A DNA stretch of 7,689 bases from Streptosporangiaceae bacterium (lineage in GTDB: Bacteria > Actinomycetota > Actinomycetes > Streptosporangiales > Streptosporangiaceae), in the NCBI GenBank assembly GCA_030045295.1, contig JASIGD010000296.1, positions 1-7,689 of the forward strand, in the 5' to 3' direction. The position numbers and the translations under genes are program-made. Positions 1-6,249 of the stretch are shown piece after piece. Position 1 is the first letter of the stretch, and each line of letters opens with the position of its first letter. The notes beneath the pieces are model-generated. The model did no database searches. It had not been told where the DNA came from and was given only the letters and a program-made list of their open reading frames with translations.

Positions 1-1
1 A

Positions 2-49
2 CCTCCCGGTCCGGGCTGAGACCGGGGAGGCCGGGCCACCCGCGGCCTC
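2..49. terminator. Overlapping GC-rich hairpins, possible terminator
   Basis: Two inverted repeats overlap. The first pairs CCTCCCGGTC (2-11) with GACCGGGGAGG (20-30), leaving one extra G bulged and an 8-nt loop. The second pairs GAGGCC (27-32) with GGCCTC (44-49) around an 11-nt loop. They share positions 27-30, so both cannot form fully at once. No T-run follows on the plus strand, but actinobacterial terminators often lack one. This could terminate a gene beyond the left edge or the MocR-type transcript coming from the right. The pairing is seen directly; the role is a guess. Confidence 0.3.
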
Positions 50-88
50 AGCGACGATAAGGTCACCACCGTTAAGCCGCACTGCCCG

Positions 89-358
89 TTACCTGATGGC
101 ACAATCACGATGGGGCAGAACGAAGCGCTGCGCTTGGAAACGGCTCCGGATCGCCGACTCGGCGCGGCTGGCAATCATGCTGGTTTGCTGGGCGATCTGG
201 CGCTGATCGCCCAGTTCGGTGCCCTCCGGGGGATCGACATGAGAAGTGCGGTACCGAATACGGCTCCGGCGTGCCCGGCCCGATTGTCGGATCGAAGCTG
301 TGATCGCTGCTTTCTGCTGGCAGGCGGCTTTGTTCTGTCTGGCGAACTTGGGCCCGCA
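89..358 (-). other. Start-less open frame, possible gene remnant
   Basis: Reading leftwards from 358, just after an in-frame TAA at 359-361, this frame stays open for about 89 codons to a TAA at 89-91. Its left half (238 to 89) has about three quarters G/C at the third codon position and reads as a plausible soluble helical segment that includes DQRQIAQQTSMIASRAESA. The only ATG is in that segment at codon 61, which would leave just 29 residues. I do not recognise a family. It may be a decayed 3' fragment of a gene or chance openness in GC-rich DNA. Confidence 0.15.
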
Positions 359-398
359 TTACAGCTGACGCTGTGTCGTGGCGGTCGTGGCTGCGCCG

Positions 399-1817
399 TC
401 AGACGGACATGGCGGGGGGTGAGATGGCGGGGGACGGCGGCGGGCGGTAGGCGCGCCATGCGTCGGCGAGCCGCTTGACGGCCTCGGTCAGGTCATCTGC
501 CCGGGTGACGAAGTGCAGGCGCAGGTAGTCCTGGCTTTGCCCGGAGGCGTCGAGGCTGCTGCCCGGCAGGATCGCGACGCGGTGGCGCAGTGCGGTCTGC
601 GCGAACGAGGTGCCGTCCCCGTAGGGCAGGCGCACCCACAGGGTCTGCCCGCCGGGCACCGGGGGCGCGTCCCAGCTGGGTAGGTGGCGGGCCAGTTCGG
701 CGCGCAGGTGGTCGTGGCGGGCCTGCCGGGCCGGGGCCTGGCGCGCGGACAACTCCTCCAGGCGGGGCACCAGTTCGGCGGCGGCGAGCTGGGCCGGAAC
801 GTTCCCGCCGAGATCATGCACGGCCAGCAGCCGGGCGAGCCGGGCGGTCAGCGGCTCGGGGGCTCGCACCCACCCGATCCGCAGGCCGCCCCAGATGCTC
901 TTGCTGAGCGAGCCGACCGAGATCACGCCGTCGGCGTAGGCGGCCAGCGGCGGCGGCACCTGCACCCCGGGAAACGCCAGGTCGCTGAGCACCTCATCGT
1001 CGATCAGCGGGACACCGGCCGCCGCCGCGGCCTGCACCAGCGCCCGCCGGGCGAGCGGGGGCAGCACCGACCCGGTCGGGTTGTGAAAGGTCGAGATCAC
1101 GTAGGCGAGGACGGCGTGCTGCTCGCGCGCTGCCGCCAGGTCGCCGAGCCCGACCGGCAGCGAACGCGGCACGGCTGCGTGCTCCCGGAGCGCCTCCAGC
1201 GCGCCGGGGTAGGTGGGTCCCTCCACCAGTACCCGGTCGCCCGGTGCCAGCAGCGCGCGGGCGAGCAGCGACAGAGCCTGCTGGGCGCCGGCGGTGACCA
1301 GGATGTGCTCCGGGCCGGTGCGGATTCCGCGCCCGGTGTAGCGGTCGGCGATCGCGCGGCGCAGCGCCGGGTGGCCGGCCGGGTAATAGCCGATGTCGCC
1401 GGGGTCGACCAGGGTCGGCACGATGCGGGCGTACGCCTGGGCCAGTTCCGGCGGCGGGGTGTCGGGTGCGGCGCAGGCGAGCGGGATCACCCCGTCGCCC
1501 GGCTCCAGCAGGTGCAGGAAGATCGGCGCGCTGGTCGTCCGCCGCACGCCGCCGGGCTCGGATCCGGCGACCCGGGTGCCGCTGCCCTGCCGCCGGATGA
1601 TCCGCTCGTCCTGGCGCAGCAGGTCGTAGGCGGCGACCACGGTGCTGCGGCCGACCGCCAGCGCCGCTGCGAGGACACGGTCGGGCGGCAGCGGCTCGCC
1701 GGGCGGCAGTTCGCCCTCGTCGATCAGCCGGCGCAGGCGCGCCGCCAGCAGCACGTGCAGCGGCCCCCGGCCCGCTGGCCAGCGGCCCAGGCGCTCACCC
1801 AGCTCGATTGGCTTCAT
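399..1817 (-). CDS. MocR-family (GntR-HTH/aminotransferase-like) transcriptional regulator
   Basis: This is a DNA-binding regulator with an N-terminal GntR winged helix-turn-helix (about residues 12-80, ending in a Q-G-S-G-T-R-V turn) joined to a fold-type I aminotransferase-like domain (about 110-460). From the ATG at 1817 it has 472 residues, the normal length for MocR/PdxR/GabR proteins. PLP-site residues are all present: N246 in N-P-T-G, D274 in D-D-E-V, Lys306 in S-L-S-K-S and Arg433 in L-R-L-H-F. The effector domain therefore probably binds PLP or a PLP-amino acid adduct. It diverges from an aminotransferase gene, the usual arrangement for a MocR regulator and its target. A TTG at 1823 would add two residues; neither start has a clear ribosome-binding site. 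Whether it activates or represses cannot be read from sequence, and residual transaminase activity is possible but not expected for the family. Confidence 0.93.
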   Translation of the reverse strand: MKPIELGERLGRWPAGRGPLHVLLAARLRRLIDEGELPPGEPLPPDRVLAAALAVGRSTVVAAYDLLRQDERIIRRQGSGTRVAGSEPGGVRRTTSAPIFLHLLEPGDGVIPLACAAPDTPPPELAQAYARIVPTLVDPGDIGYYPAGHPALRRAIADRYTGRGIRTGPEHILVTAGAQQALSLLARALLAPGDRVLVEGPTYPGALEALREHAAVPRSLPVGLGDLAAAREQHAVLAYVISTFHNPTGSVLPPLARRALVQAAAAAGVPLIDDEVLSDLAFPGVQVPPPLAAYADGVISVGSLSKSIWGGLRIGWVRAPEPLTARLARLLAVHDLGGNVPAQLAAAELVPRLEELSARQAPARQARHDHLRAELARHLPSWDAPPVPGGQTLWVRLPYGDGTSFAQTALRHRVAILPGSSLDASGQSQDYLRLHFVTRADDLTEAVKRLADAWRAYRPPPSPAISPPAMSV

Positions 1818-1823
1818 CTGCAA

Positions 1824-1842
1824 ACCAATTCTGCGGCATTGG
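1824..1842. promoter_or_regulatory. CCAAT-N8-ATTGG dyad, candidate operator
   Basis: A perfect 5-bp inverted repeat, CCAAT (1825-1829) and ATTGG (1838-1842), lies immediately upstream of the MocR-type start in the 97-nt divergent gap. At this position bound regulator could block its own transcription or translation. Short dyads occur by chance, so this is only a candidate. Confidence 0.25.
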
Positions 1843-1873
1843 CCCTGGCATCGTCACCCCCACCCGGCAAACA

Positions 1874-1898
1874 TGGCTGGGTAACCACCCGCCAGCCA
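1874..1898. promoter_or_regulatory. TGGCTGG-N11-CCAGCCA dyad, candidate operator for the aminotransferase operon
   Basis: A perfect 7-bp inverted repeat (1874-1880 and 1892-1898) ends four nucleotides before the AAGGA ribosome-binding site of the aminotransferase gene. A smaller GGGT-AACC-ACCC stem sits inside it at 1879-1890. It could be an operator for the divergent MocR-type regulator, or an RNA hairpin in the leader. Its position between promoter and start suits repression. The symmetry is seen directly; the function is inferred. Confidence 0.35.
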
Positions 1899-1914
1899 GA
1901 CAAGGATCAGGTCA

Positions 1915-3036
1915 ATGCGACAGTTCCCGGCCAGCCCGATCACCGCCCTGATCGACGGGAAACCGCGGTACTACCTTGGTGAGAGCATGGCCTGCGATCT
2001 GACGGTTGCCGACCTGCTCGGCCCCGGCGGCCTGGCCAGCCTGGCTGAGGTGGACCTCGGCTATGGCACCTCCGCCGGCGACCCGGCGCTGCGTGCCCTG
2101 CTGGCCGCCCGGCTCGGCATCCCCGATGACCAGGTGCTGATCACGGCCGGCGCGGCCGGGGCGCTGTTCCTCATCGGCCTGCTGTGCGGCGACGGCGAGA
2201 TCCTGGTCGGGCGGCCCTGCTTCCCGCCGGCGTTCGACGCGCTGCGCGGCCTTGGCGCCCCCGTGGTGACCGTGCAATCCCGGTTCGACGACGGCTACCG
2301 CATCGACCTCGGCGCGTTCGCCGCCCGGCTATCGCCTCGGACCCAGCTGGCCATGTTCGCCTCGCCGCAGAACCCGGCGGGCGTGACGATCACCGAGGGC
2401 GAGGTAGACCAGATGCTCGCCGCGATGTCGCGTACCTGCCCGGACGCCCTGCTGCTGATCGACGAGACCTTCCGGGAAGCCACCTACGGGGACACGCCGC
2501 CCGCCGCCAGCTTCGCCGGAGCGTCGCCGCGCCTGCTCACCTGCGCCTCGCTATCTAAGGCCTACGGCGTGCCGGGCCTGCGCGCCGGCTGGCTGACCGT
2601 GCCCGACCGGGGGCTGTACGAGCAACTCCGGCTGGCGAAGTTCAACTCCTCGGTCGCCTGCGGAACCATCGACGAGTTCCTCGCCGCCAAAGTGCTTTTC
2701 CGAGCGGAGCAGGTGCTCGCCGCACGCGGCGCGGTCCTGGCCGAAGCCCGCGGCATCGTCGAGCGCTGGATCAAGGCGCACACCGGCCGACTGCACTGGC
2801 TGCGCCCGCAGACTGGGGCCTTCTGCTGCATGCACCTTGACCCGGGCAGCTTCGGGCCGGCAGACATCGACCGCTTCCACGCACACCTGGCGGGGCAGCG
2901 GACGCAGATCGCCGCAGGTCCCTGGTTCGGCGACAGCACCCACATCATCCGGCTCGGCCTGGGCTACGAGCCAGCGGACAAACTTGAGCTGGGCCTGGAC
3001 GCGGTCAGCGCCGCGCTTGAGGCTGCGGCGAGGTGA
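1915..3036 (+). CDS. Fold-type I PLP-dependent aminotransferase (class I/II)
   Basis: This is a cytosolic PLP enzyme of 373 residues, slightly short for the family (usually about 380-420). The core signatures are in order: Y-G-T-S-A-G near residue 50 ahead of the cofactor domain, N153 in the variant Q-N-P-A-G, D183 in I-D-E-T-F, the Schiff-base Lys215 in S-L-S-K-A-Y-G followed by G-L-R-A-G-W, and Arg346 in I-I-R-L-G-L, the usual carboxylate clamp. It should transaminate an amino acid or 2-oxo acid, but the substrate cannot be assigned. The ATG at 1915 is supported by AAGGA (1902-1906) with an 8-nt spacer. It is the first gene of a likely three-gene operon with a RidA-family and a PhzF-family gene, divergent from a MocR-type regulator. 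Other fold-type I reactions, such as lyases or cyclising enzymes, cannot be excluded. Confidence 0.92.
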   Translation: MRQFPASPITALIDGKPRYYLGESMACDLTVADLLGPGGLASLAEVDLGYGTSAGDPALRALLAARLGIPDDQVLITAGAAGALFLIGLLCGDGEILVGRPCFPPAFDALRGLGAPVVTVQSRFDDGYRIDLGAFAARLSPRTQLAMFASPQNPAGVTITEGEVDQMLAAMSRTCPDALLLIDETFREATYGDTPPAASFAGASPRLLTCASLSKAYGVPGLRAGWLTVPDRGLYEQLRLAKFNSSVACGTIDEFLAAKVLFRAEQVLAARGAVLAEARGIVERWIKAHTGRLHWLRPQTGAFCCMHLDPGSFGPADIDRFHAHLAGQRTQIAAGPWFGDSTHIIRLGLGYEPADKLELGLDAVSAALEAAAR

Positions 3037-3067
3037 CCGGGCCTGGAACACCCTCAGCACATAAGGG

Positions 3068-3084
3068 AAAGGAACTCACCGAGC
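3068..3084 (+). promoter_or_regulatory. Ribosome-binding site of the RidA-family gene
   Basis: AAAGGA at 3068-3073 lies 11 nt upstream of the ATG at 3085, a rather long spacing. The 48-nt gap after the aminotransferase stop shows no obvious promoter, so the gene is probably read from the operon transcript. Confidence 0.45.
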
Positions 3085-3462
3085 ATGACACGTGACGCCG
3101 TTACCAGTGACCAGCTGCCACCATCGGGCCTGCCGTTCTCGGTGGCCGTCCGTGGCGGCGGGCTGCTTTTCCTGTCCGGGCAGGTGGCCCAGGACCCGGC
3201 CACCGGCGAGCTGGTCGACGGCGACGTCGCCCAGCAGGCCGACCAGACCCTGCGCAACATCACGGCGACTCTGGCGGCGATCGGCAAGGACCTGGACGAC
3301 GTGATCCGGGTCGGCGTCTACCTGACCGACATGTCGCAGTTCGGCGCGATGAACGAGGCGTACCGCAGGCACTTCACCGAGCCTTACCCGGCCCGCACCG
3401 CGATCGGCGTGGCCGCCCTGCCGCTGGGCGCCGCGGTCGAGATGGATGCGGTGGTGGGCTGA
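3085..3462 (+). CDS. RidA (YjgF/YER057c/UK114) family enamine/imine deaminase
   Basis: This is a small soluble protein of 125 residues, close to the family norm of about 128, and probably trimeric like its relatives. It shows the family core: a hydrophobic strand leading to L-F-L-S-G-Q near residues 28-33, the helix with Q-T-L-R-N-I, then [12 protein letters not shown], and a C-terminal P-A-R-T with G-A-A-V-E-M. Arg104 and Glu119 match the catalytic Arg105 and Glu120 of E. coli RidA. The family hydrolyses enamines and imines released by PLP enzymes, giving 2-oxo acids and ammonia. Next to an aminotransferase it may clear a reactive intermediate or perform a dedicated deamination, as the related 2-aminomuconate deaminases do. 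Which of these applies is not visible in the sequence. Its TGA is separated from the next ATG by three nucleotides. Confidence 0.92.
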   Translation: MTRDAVTSDQLPPSGLPFSVAVRGGGLLFLSGQVAQDPATGELVDGDVAQQADQTLRNITATLAAIGKDLDDVIRVGVYLTDMSQFGAMNEAYRRHFTEPYPARTAIGVAALPLGAAVEMDAVVG

Positions 3463-3465
3463 GCC

Positions 3466-4344
3466 ATGGGGTTCGACTTCAGCCTGGTCGACGTGTTCAG
3501 CGACCGGCCGTTCGGCGGAAACCAGCTGGCGGTCTTCCCCGATGCCGCCGGGATCGCCGACGAGACGATGCAGCGGCTAGCCCGGGAGTTCAACTTCTCG
3601 GAGACCACTTTCGTGCTGCCGCCCAGTGACCCCTCGTGCACCTGCCGGGTCCGGATCTTCACCCCGTGTCAGGAGCTGCCGTTCGCTGGTCACCCCACCC
3701 TGGGCACTGCCGCCGTCCTCGCCCGCCGGACCGGGGCACAGGCCGCCCGGCAGTTCGTGTTCGAAGAGGGGATCGGCCCGGTCATGGTCACCGTCGACGG
3801 CCCGGAAATAAGCCTGCACCTGCGCTCCCCGCGCTACCAGACCACCGACGAAGCGCCGCCCGCGGCCGCGGTCGCCAAAGCCCTCACGCTGCCCGAGGGC
3901 GCAATCGCCGAGAGCTGGTACGCCGGGGTCGGGCTGAGGTTCTGCTTCGTGCGCGTGACCGGCCGGGACCTGGTAGACCGGGCCGTGCTGGACAAGGGTG
4001 CCTGGGCGGCCGGGATCGCCGGCAGCTGGTCGCCGGAGTTGTACCTGTTCGCTGGCGACCACCGCGACGGCGTGCCCCTACACGCCCGGTTCTTCGCCCC
4101 GCGGGTCGGCGTGGACGAGGACCCCGCGACCGGATCGGCGTGCGCGTCGCTGGTCGCCAGCCTGGCCCATCGGTCACCGGAACGGGACGGCACCTACCGC
4201 ATTCAGATCGACCAGGGCATAACCATGGGGCGCCCCAGCGTCCTGGAGGGCACGGCGCACAAACAGGACGGCCGGATCACCGAGGTCATCGTCGGCGGCC
4301 ATGCCACGATCGTCGGCAACGGCACCATGACACTCCCCGCCTGA
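3466..4344 (+). CDS. PhzF-family isomerase/epimerase
   Basis: This 292-residue protein has the standard length and motif set of the PhzF family, which has a diaminopimelate-epimerase-like two-domain fold. It opens with V-D-V-F and F-G-G-N-Q-L-A-V. The catalytic Glu is Glu46 in N-F-S-E-T-T-F, followed by His76 in [10 protein letters not shown], and Asp219 and Ser224 in D-E-D-P-A-T-G-S-A. These correspond to Glu45, His74, Asp208 and Ser213 of Pseudomonas PhzF. The family uses the Glu for proton transfer in isomerisations. No other phenazine gene is present, so a phenazine role is unlikely and the substrate is unknown. The start is three nucleotides after the upstream TGA with only a weak GGTGGG-type site, suggesting translational coupling. 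It is probably the last gene of its operon. Confidence 0.94.
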   Translation: MGFDFSLVDVFSDRPFGGNQLAVFPDAAGIADETMQRLAREFNFSETTFVLPPSDPSCTCRVRIFTPCQELPFAGHPTLGTAAVLARRTGAQAARQFVFEEGIGPVMVTVDGPEISLHLRSPRYQTTDEAPPAAAVAKALTLPEGAIAESWYAGVGLRFCFVRVTGRDLVDRAVLDKGAWAAGIAGSWSPELYLFAGDHRDGVPLHARFFAPRVGVDEDPATGSACASLVASLAHRSPERDGTYRIQIDQGITMGRPSVLEGTAHKQDGRITEVIVGGHATIVGNGTMTLPA

Positions 4345-4467
4345 CATCCCAGCCTGCGGAAACCCGGGGCACAGGCACTAGGCCAAACACCGCACCGTCC
4401 GGCACGCTCCGGCTGACGCGTTTTAACGGCGCCGATGACCGCACCGAATTGGGCGGCTACTTGCGAT

Positions 4468-4495
4468 GGCGCTGACCAGCGCTAATTAATTAGTT
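4468..4495 (+). terminator. Hairpin followed by AT-rich palindrome, candidate terminator
   Basis: GCGCTG (4469-4474) and CAGCGC (4477-4482) form a compact inverted repeat, realistically a 5-bp stem with a 4-nt loop. It runs directly into CTAATTAATTAG (4482-4493), a perfect 12-bp palindrome. A GC stem followed by an A/T tract on the plus strand fits termination of the aminotransferase-RidA-PhzF transcript, although the tract is not a pure T-run. The palindrome could separately be a protein-binding site. Confidence 0.35.
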
Positions 4496-4525
4496 ACAGA
4501 ATGTGCGTCCACTCCTGACCGGCAT

Positions 4526-4556
4526 CGCCCTGCCGATTCGGCGTTGCTGCAGGGCG
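4526..4556. terminator. 8-bp GC stem in the convergent gap, candidate bidirectional terminator
   Basis: CGCCCTGC (4526-4533) pairs perfectly with GCAGGGCG (4549-4556) around a 15-nt loop that itself contains a small GCCG-ATT-CGGC dyad. It sits 30 nt beyond the LysR-type stop and 180 nt beyond the PhzF-family stop, so it could end both convergent transcripts. There is no T-run on either side. Confidence 0.4.
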
Positions 4557-4585
4557 GGCTGGGCGCGCGGATAGTCACAAGCAGG

Positions 4586-5512
4586 TCATCCAGTTTTGTT
4601 GGCCGCGGTCATGCTCGTTCGGTGTGGCTGGGTCCGGGCGATGCGCAAGAACTCCTGTACCAGTGGTTCACCGGGGTTTTCGCGGGTGACGAGGGAAAGC
4701 TCGATGAGTTCGGCGCTGCTGGTCAGGGGCCGGTAGGTGGCAGTGGGCGGGAGGGCGGAGCGTACTGCGGTGTTCGGCACCAGGGTGACACCGAGCCCGC
4801 ATGCGACCATTGCCAGCTGGGTGGCGATGGAGTTGGCGATGTGCCGTGCGTCGGGGGTGAAGCCGGCGTTGCGGCAGGCGGCCATGAGCTGATCGTGGTA
4901 GTCGGGGGAGATGTCGCGGCGCAGCCAGACCCACGGCTCGTCGGCGAAACGGGCGAGGTCGACGGGCCCGGTGGTGTCGGCGGCGGCCGGGTGGTCGGCC
5001 GGCAGGGCGATGATGAAGCTGTCACGGCGCCATGGCTGGGTGTGCAGGTGGCGGGCCGGGGCGCTGAGCCGGATGACGGCGACGTCGATGTCGTGCTGCA
5101 GCAGGCCCTGCTGGCCTGCGGGCGTGTCCACCTCCACGACCTGTGTCTGCACTCGCGGCCGGTGCCGCTGGAATATCCGGATCGTGCTGAGCAGCGGCTC
5201 ACCCAGCGCTGAGGTCACCACGCCGATCCGCAAGGTTCCCGCCAGCCCGGCCTGGGCCTGCGTGGCCACCTCCTGGGCGTGCTGGGAGGCCGCGATGATC
5301 GTACGGCATTCGGCCGCGAACGCGCGGCCGGTCTGGGTGAGTTCGACCTTCCGCGTGCTGCGGTCAAGCAGCCGGGCGCCCAGGCGGCGCTCCAGCTGCA
5401 GGATGGCCTGGCTGAGCGGCGGCTGGGACATGCCGAGCAGTTCCGCGGCGCGGCCGAAATGCAGGGTCTGCGCCACGGCCAGGAAGTAGCGGGCCTCCCG
5501 CACCTCGATCAT
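4586..5512 (-). CDS. LysR-type transcriptional regulator
   Basis: This is a 308-residue protein of typical LysR length. Residues 1-65 are the winged helix-turn-helix: F-L-A-V-A, H-F-G-R-A-A-E-L-L-G-M-S-Q-P-P-L-S-Q-A-I, then L-E-R-R-L-G-A-R-L-L-D-R and a L-T-Q-T-G end. A linker helix follows to about residue 90, then the periplasmic-binding-protein-like effector domain from L-R-I-G-V-V (about 94) to about 295. The last ten or so residues are polar and probably disordered. The helix-turn-helix resembles regulators of the BenM/CatM type that control aromatic and acid catabolism, which is family resemblance and not proof of ligand. It diverges from the RraA-RraA-hydrolase operon across 74 nt, the classical layout for a LysR regulator and its target. 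The ATG at 5512 has no strong ribosome-binding site. A TATACT box on the minus strand (5554-5559) would place the transcript start about 35 nt upstream. Confidence 0.95.
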   Translation of the reverse strand: MIEVREARYFLAVAQTLHFGRAAELLGMSQPPLSQAILQLERRLGARLLDRSTRKVELTQTGRAFAAECRTIIAASQHAQEVATQAQAGLAGTLRIGVVTSALGEPLLSTIRIFQRHRPRVQTQVVEVDTPAGQQGLLQHDIDVAVIRLSAPARHLHTQPWRRDSFIIALPADHPAAADTTGPVDLARFADEPWVWLRRDISPDYHDQLMAACRNAGFTPDARHIANSIATQLAMVACGLGVTLVPNTAVRSALPPTATYRPLTSSAELIELSLVTRENPGEPLVQEFLRIARTQPHRTSMTAANKTG

Positions 5513-5523
5513 AAGTTGCTTCG

Positions 5524-5561
5524 CATATCAGTTGTAGAGGCAATCAGACTTTCAGTATATG
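5524..5561. promoter_or_regulatory. Overlapping divergent promoters and candidate LysR operator
   Basis: The 74-nt gap between the LysR-type and first RraA-family starts is clearly more AT-rich than its surroundings. On the minus strand TATACT (5554-5559) matches a sigma-70-type -10 box in five of six positions. On the plus strand TATATG (5556-5561) matches in four of six, with TTGTAG (5532-5537) as a weak -35 at 18 nt. The two -10 boxes overlap by four bases, so the promoters would compete. Outer CATAT (5524-5528) and ATATG (5557-5561) form an inverted repeat, and TTG-N6-CAA (5532-5543) forms a smaller one. A canonical T-N11-A LysR box was not clear. Confidence 0.4.
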
Positions 5562-5586
5562 ACCCCAGCTTGATTAACTGGTCTGC

Positions 5587-6249
5587 ATGACGGCAGATGC
5601 GGACTTGCTGGAGCAGTACGTGACCCTGGACACGGCGACGGTCTCTGATGCCCTGGACATCCGGGGCCTGCCGCCGGGGCAGGGAGGCCTGCGGCCGATG
5701 TGGGGCAGGCCCAGGATCGCCGGATTCGCGGCGACCGTGGAGCTCGAGCCGCTGACCGGGGACCATGCCGGAGCCCACATCCTCACCGACGCGATCGCGC
5801 AGGCCGGCGCCGGGAACGTCATGGTGGTCGCCGCTGACGGCCGGACCGATGTGTCGTCCTGGGGCGGCATCGTGAGCGTCGGCGCGGCGGTGCGCTGCAT
5901 CCGGGGCGTGGTCACCGACGGTGCCTGCCGGGACGTCGACCAGGCGCGGAAGCTGGGCTTCCCGGTGTTCGCGCGGGCCCAGGTCCCGGTCACCGCACGC
6001 GGCCGGCTGCGGCAGAAATCGGCCGGGGCTCCCGTCCGCCTGGGCCAGGTAACCGTCAGGCCCGGCGATGTGGTGGTGGCCGACGAAGGCGGCGTGGTCG
6101 TCATCCCCCGCGAACGGGCGGCCGAGGTCCTGGACGCCGCCCGCGCCGTGCGGGCCCGCGAAGACCAGATCGAGGCCGAGGTGCGGGCCGGCGTCCCCCT
6201 CCCGCAGGCCATGCGGGACGCGCGGCTGGCCGGAACGGAGGAGCCATGA
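5587..6249 (+). CDS. RraA-family protein (HMG/CHA aldolase-like), copy 1
   Basis: This 220-residue protein belongs to the RraA/dimethylmenaquinone-methyltransferase-like fold that includes the metal-dependent 4-hydroxy-4-methyl-2-oxoglutarate (HMG)/4-carboxy-4-hydroxy-2-oxoadipate (CHA) aldolases. Visible motifs: D-T-A-T-V-S-D-A-L-D (about 15-24), G-N-V-M-V-V-A-A-D-G-R near 80, W92-G-G94, then R115-D116 in G-A-C-R-D, and a C-terminal helix. The spacing G94-X20-R115-D116 fits the G-X20-R-D-X2-E/D signature of aldolase-active RraA-like proteins, but the final acidic position is Gln119. A 2-oxo acid aldolase or decarboxylase role fits the locus better than RNase E control. The ATG at 5587 lacks a Shine-Dalgarno site and an in-frame TAA lies at 5575-5577. 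A GTG at 5620 has a nearby GGAG, but starting there would remove the family's N-terminal helix. Confidence 0.9.
   Translation: MTADADLLEQYVTLDTATVSDALDIRGLPPGQGGLRPMWGRPRIAGFAATVELEPLTGDHAGAHILTDAIAQAGAGNVMVVAADGRTDVSSWGGIVSVGAAVRCIRGVVTDGACRDVDQARKLGFPVFARAQVPVTARGRLRQKSAGAPVRLGQVTVRPGDVVVADEGGVVVIPRERAAEVLDAARAVRAREDQIEAEVRAGVPLPQAMRDARLAGTEEP

Larger units (their letters stand above)
1..398. other. Left flank with no convincing gene
   Basis: This stretch lies between the window edge and the 3' end of the MocR-type gene. Short open frames exist on both strands, but none has a recognisable domain and their predicted proteins are rich in Arg, Pro and Ser, as expected for out-of-frame reading of GC-rich DNA. 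The most coding-like one is a minus-strand frame open from 358 down to a TAA at 89-91, which has no good start codon and is listed separately. The only other structure seen is the pair of overlapping hairpins at 2-49. No tRNA, repeat array or insertion-sequence end is visible. Confidence 0.5.

Noticed and set aside
110..478. 122-codon plus-strand open frame in the left flank
   Set aside because: It overlaps the 3' end of the MocR-type gene, becomes Arg/Gly-rich, and shows no domain or ribosome-binding site.
684..1982. 432-codon open frame on the plus strand
   Set aside because: It lies antisense to the MocR-type gene, whose domains and PLP residues are unmistakable. The predicted protein is Gln-, Arg- and Gly-rich with no domain, as expected of a shadow frame in GC-rich DNA.
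3466..4344. Phenazine biosynthesis
   Set aside because: No other phz-type gene is in the window and the family is widespread outside phenazine producers.
3636..4475. 279-codon open frame on the plus strand
   Set aside because: It is a shifted frame inside the PhzF-family gene, giving a Pro/Arg-rich sequence without any motif.
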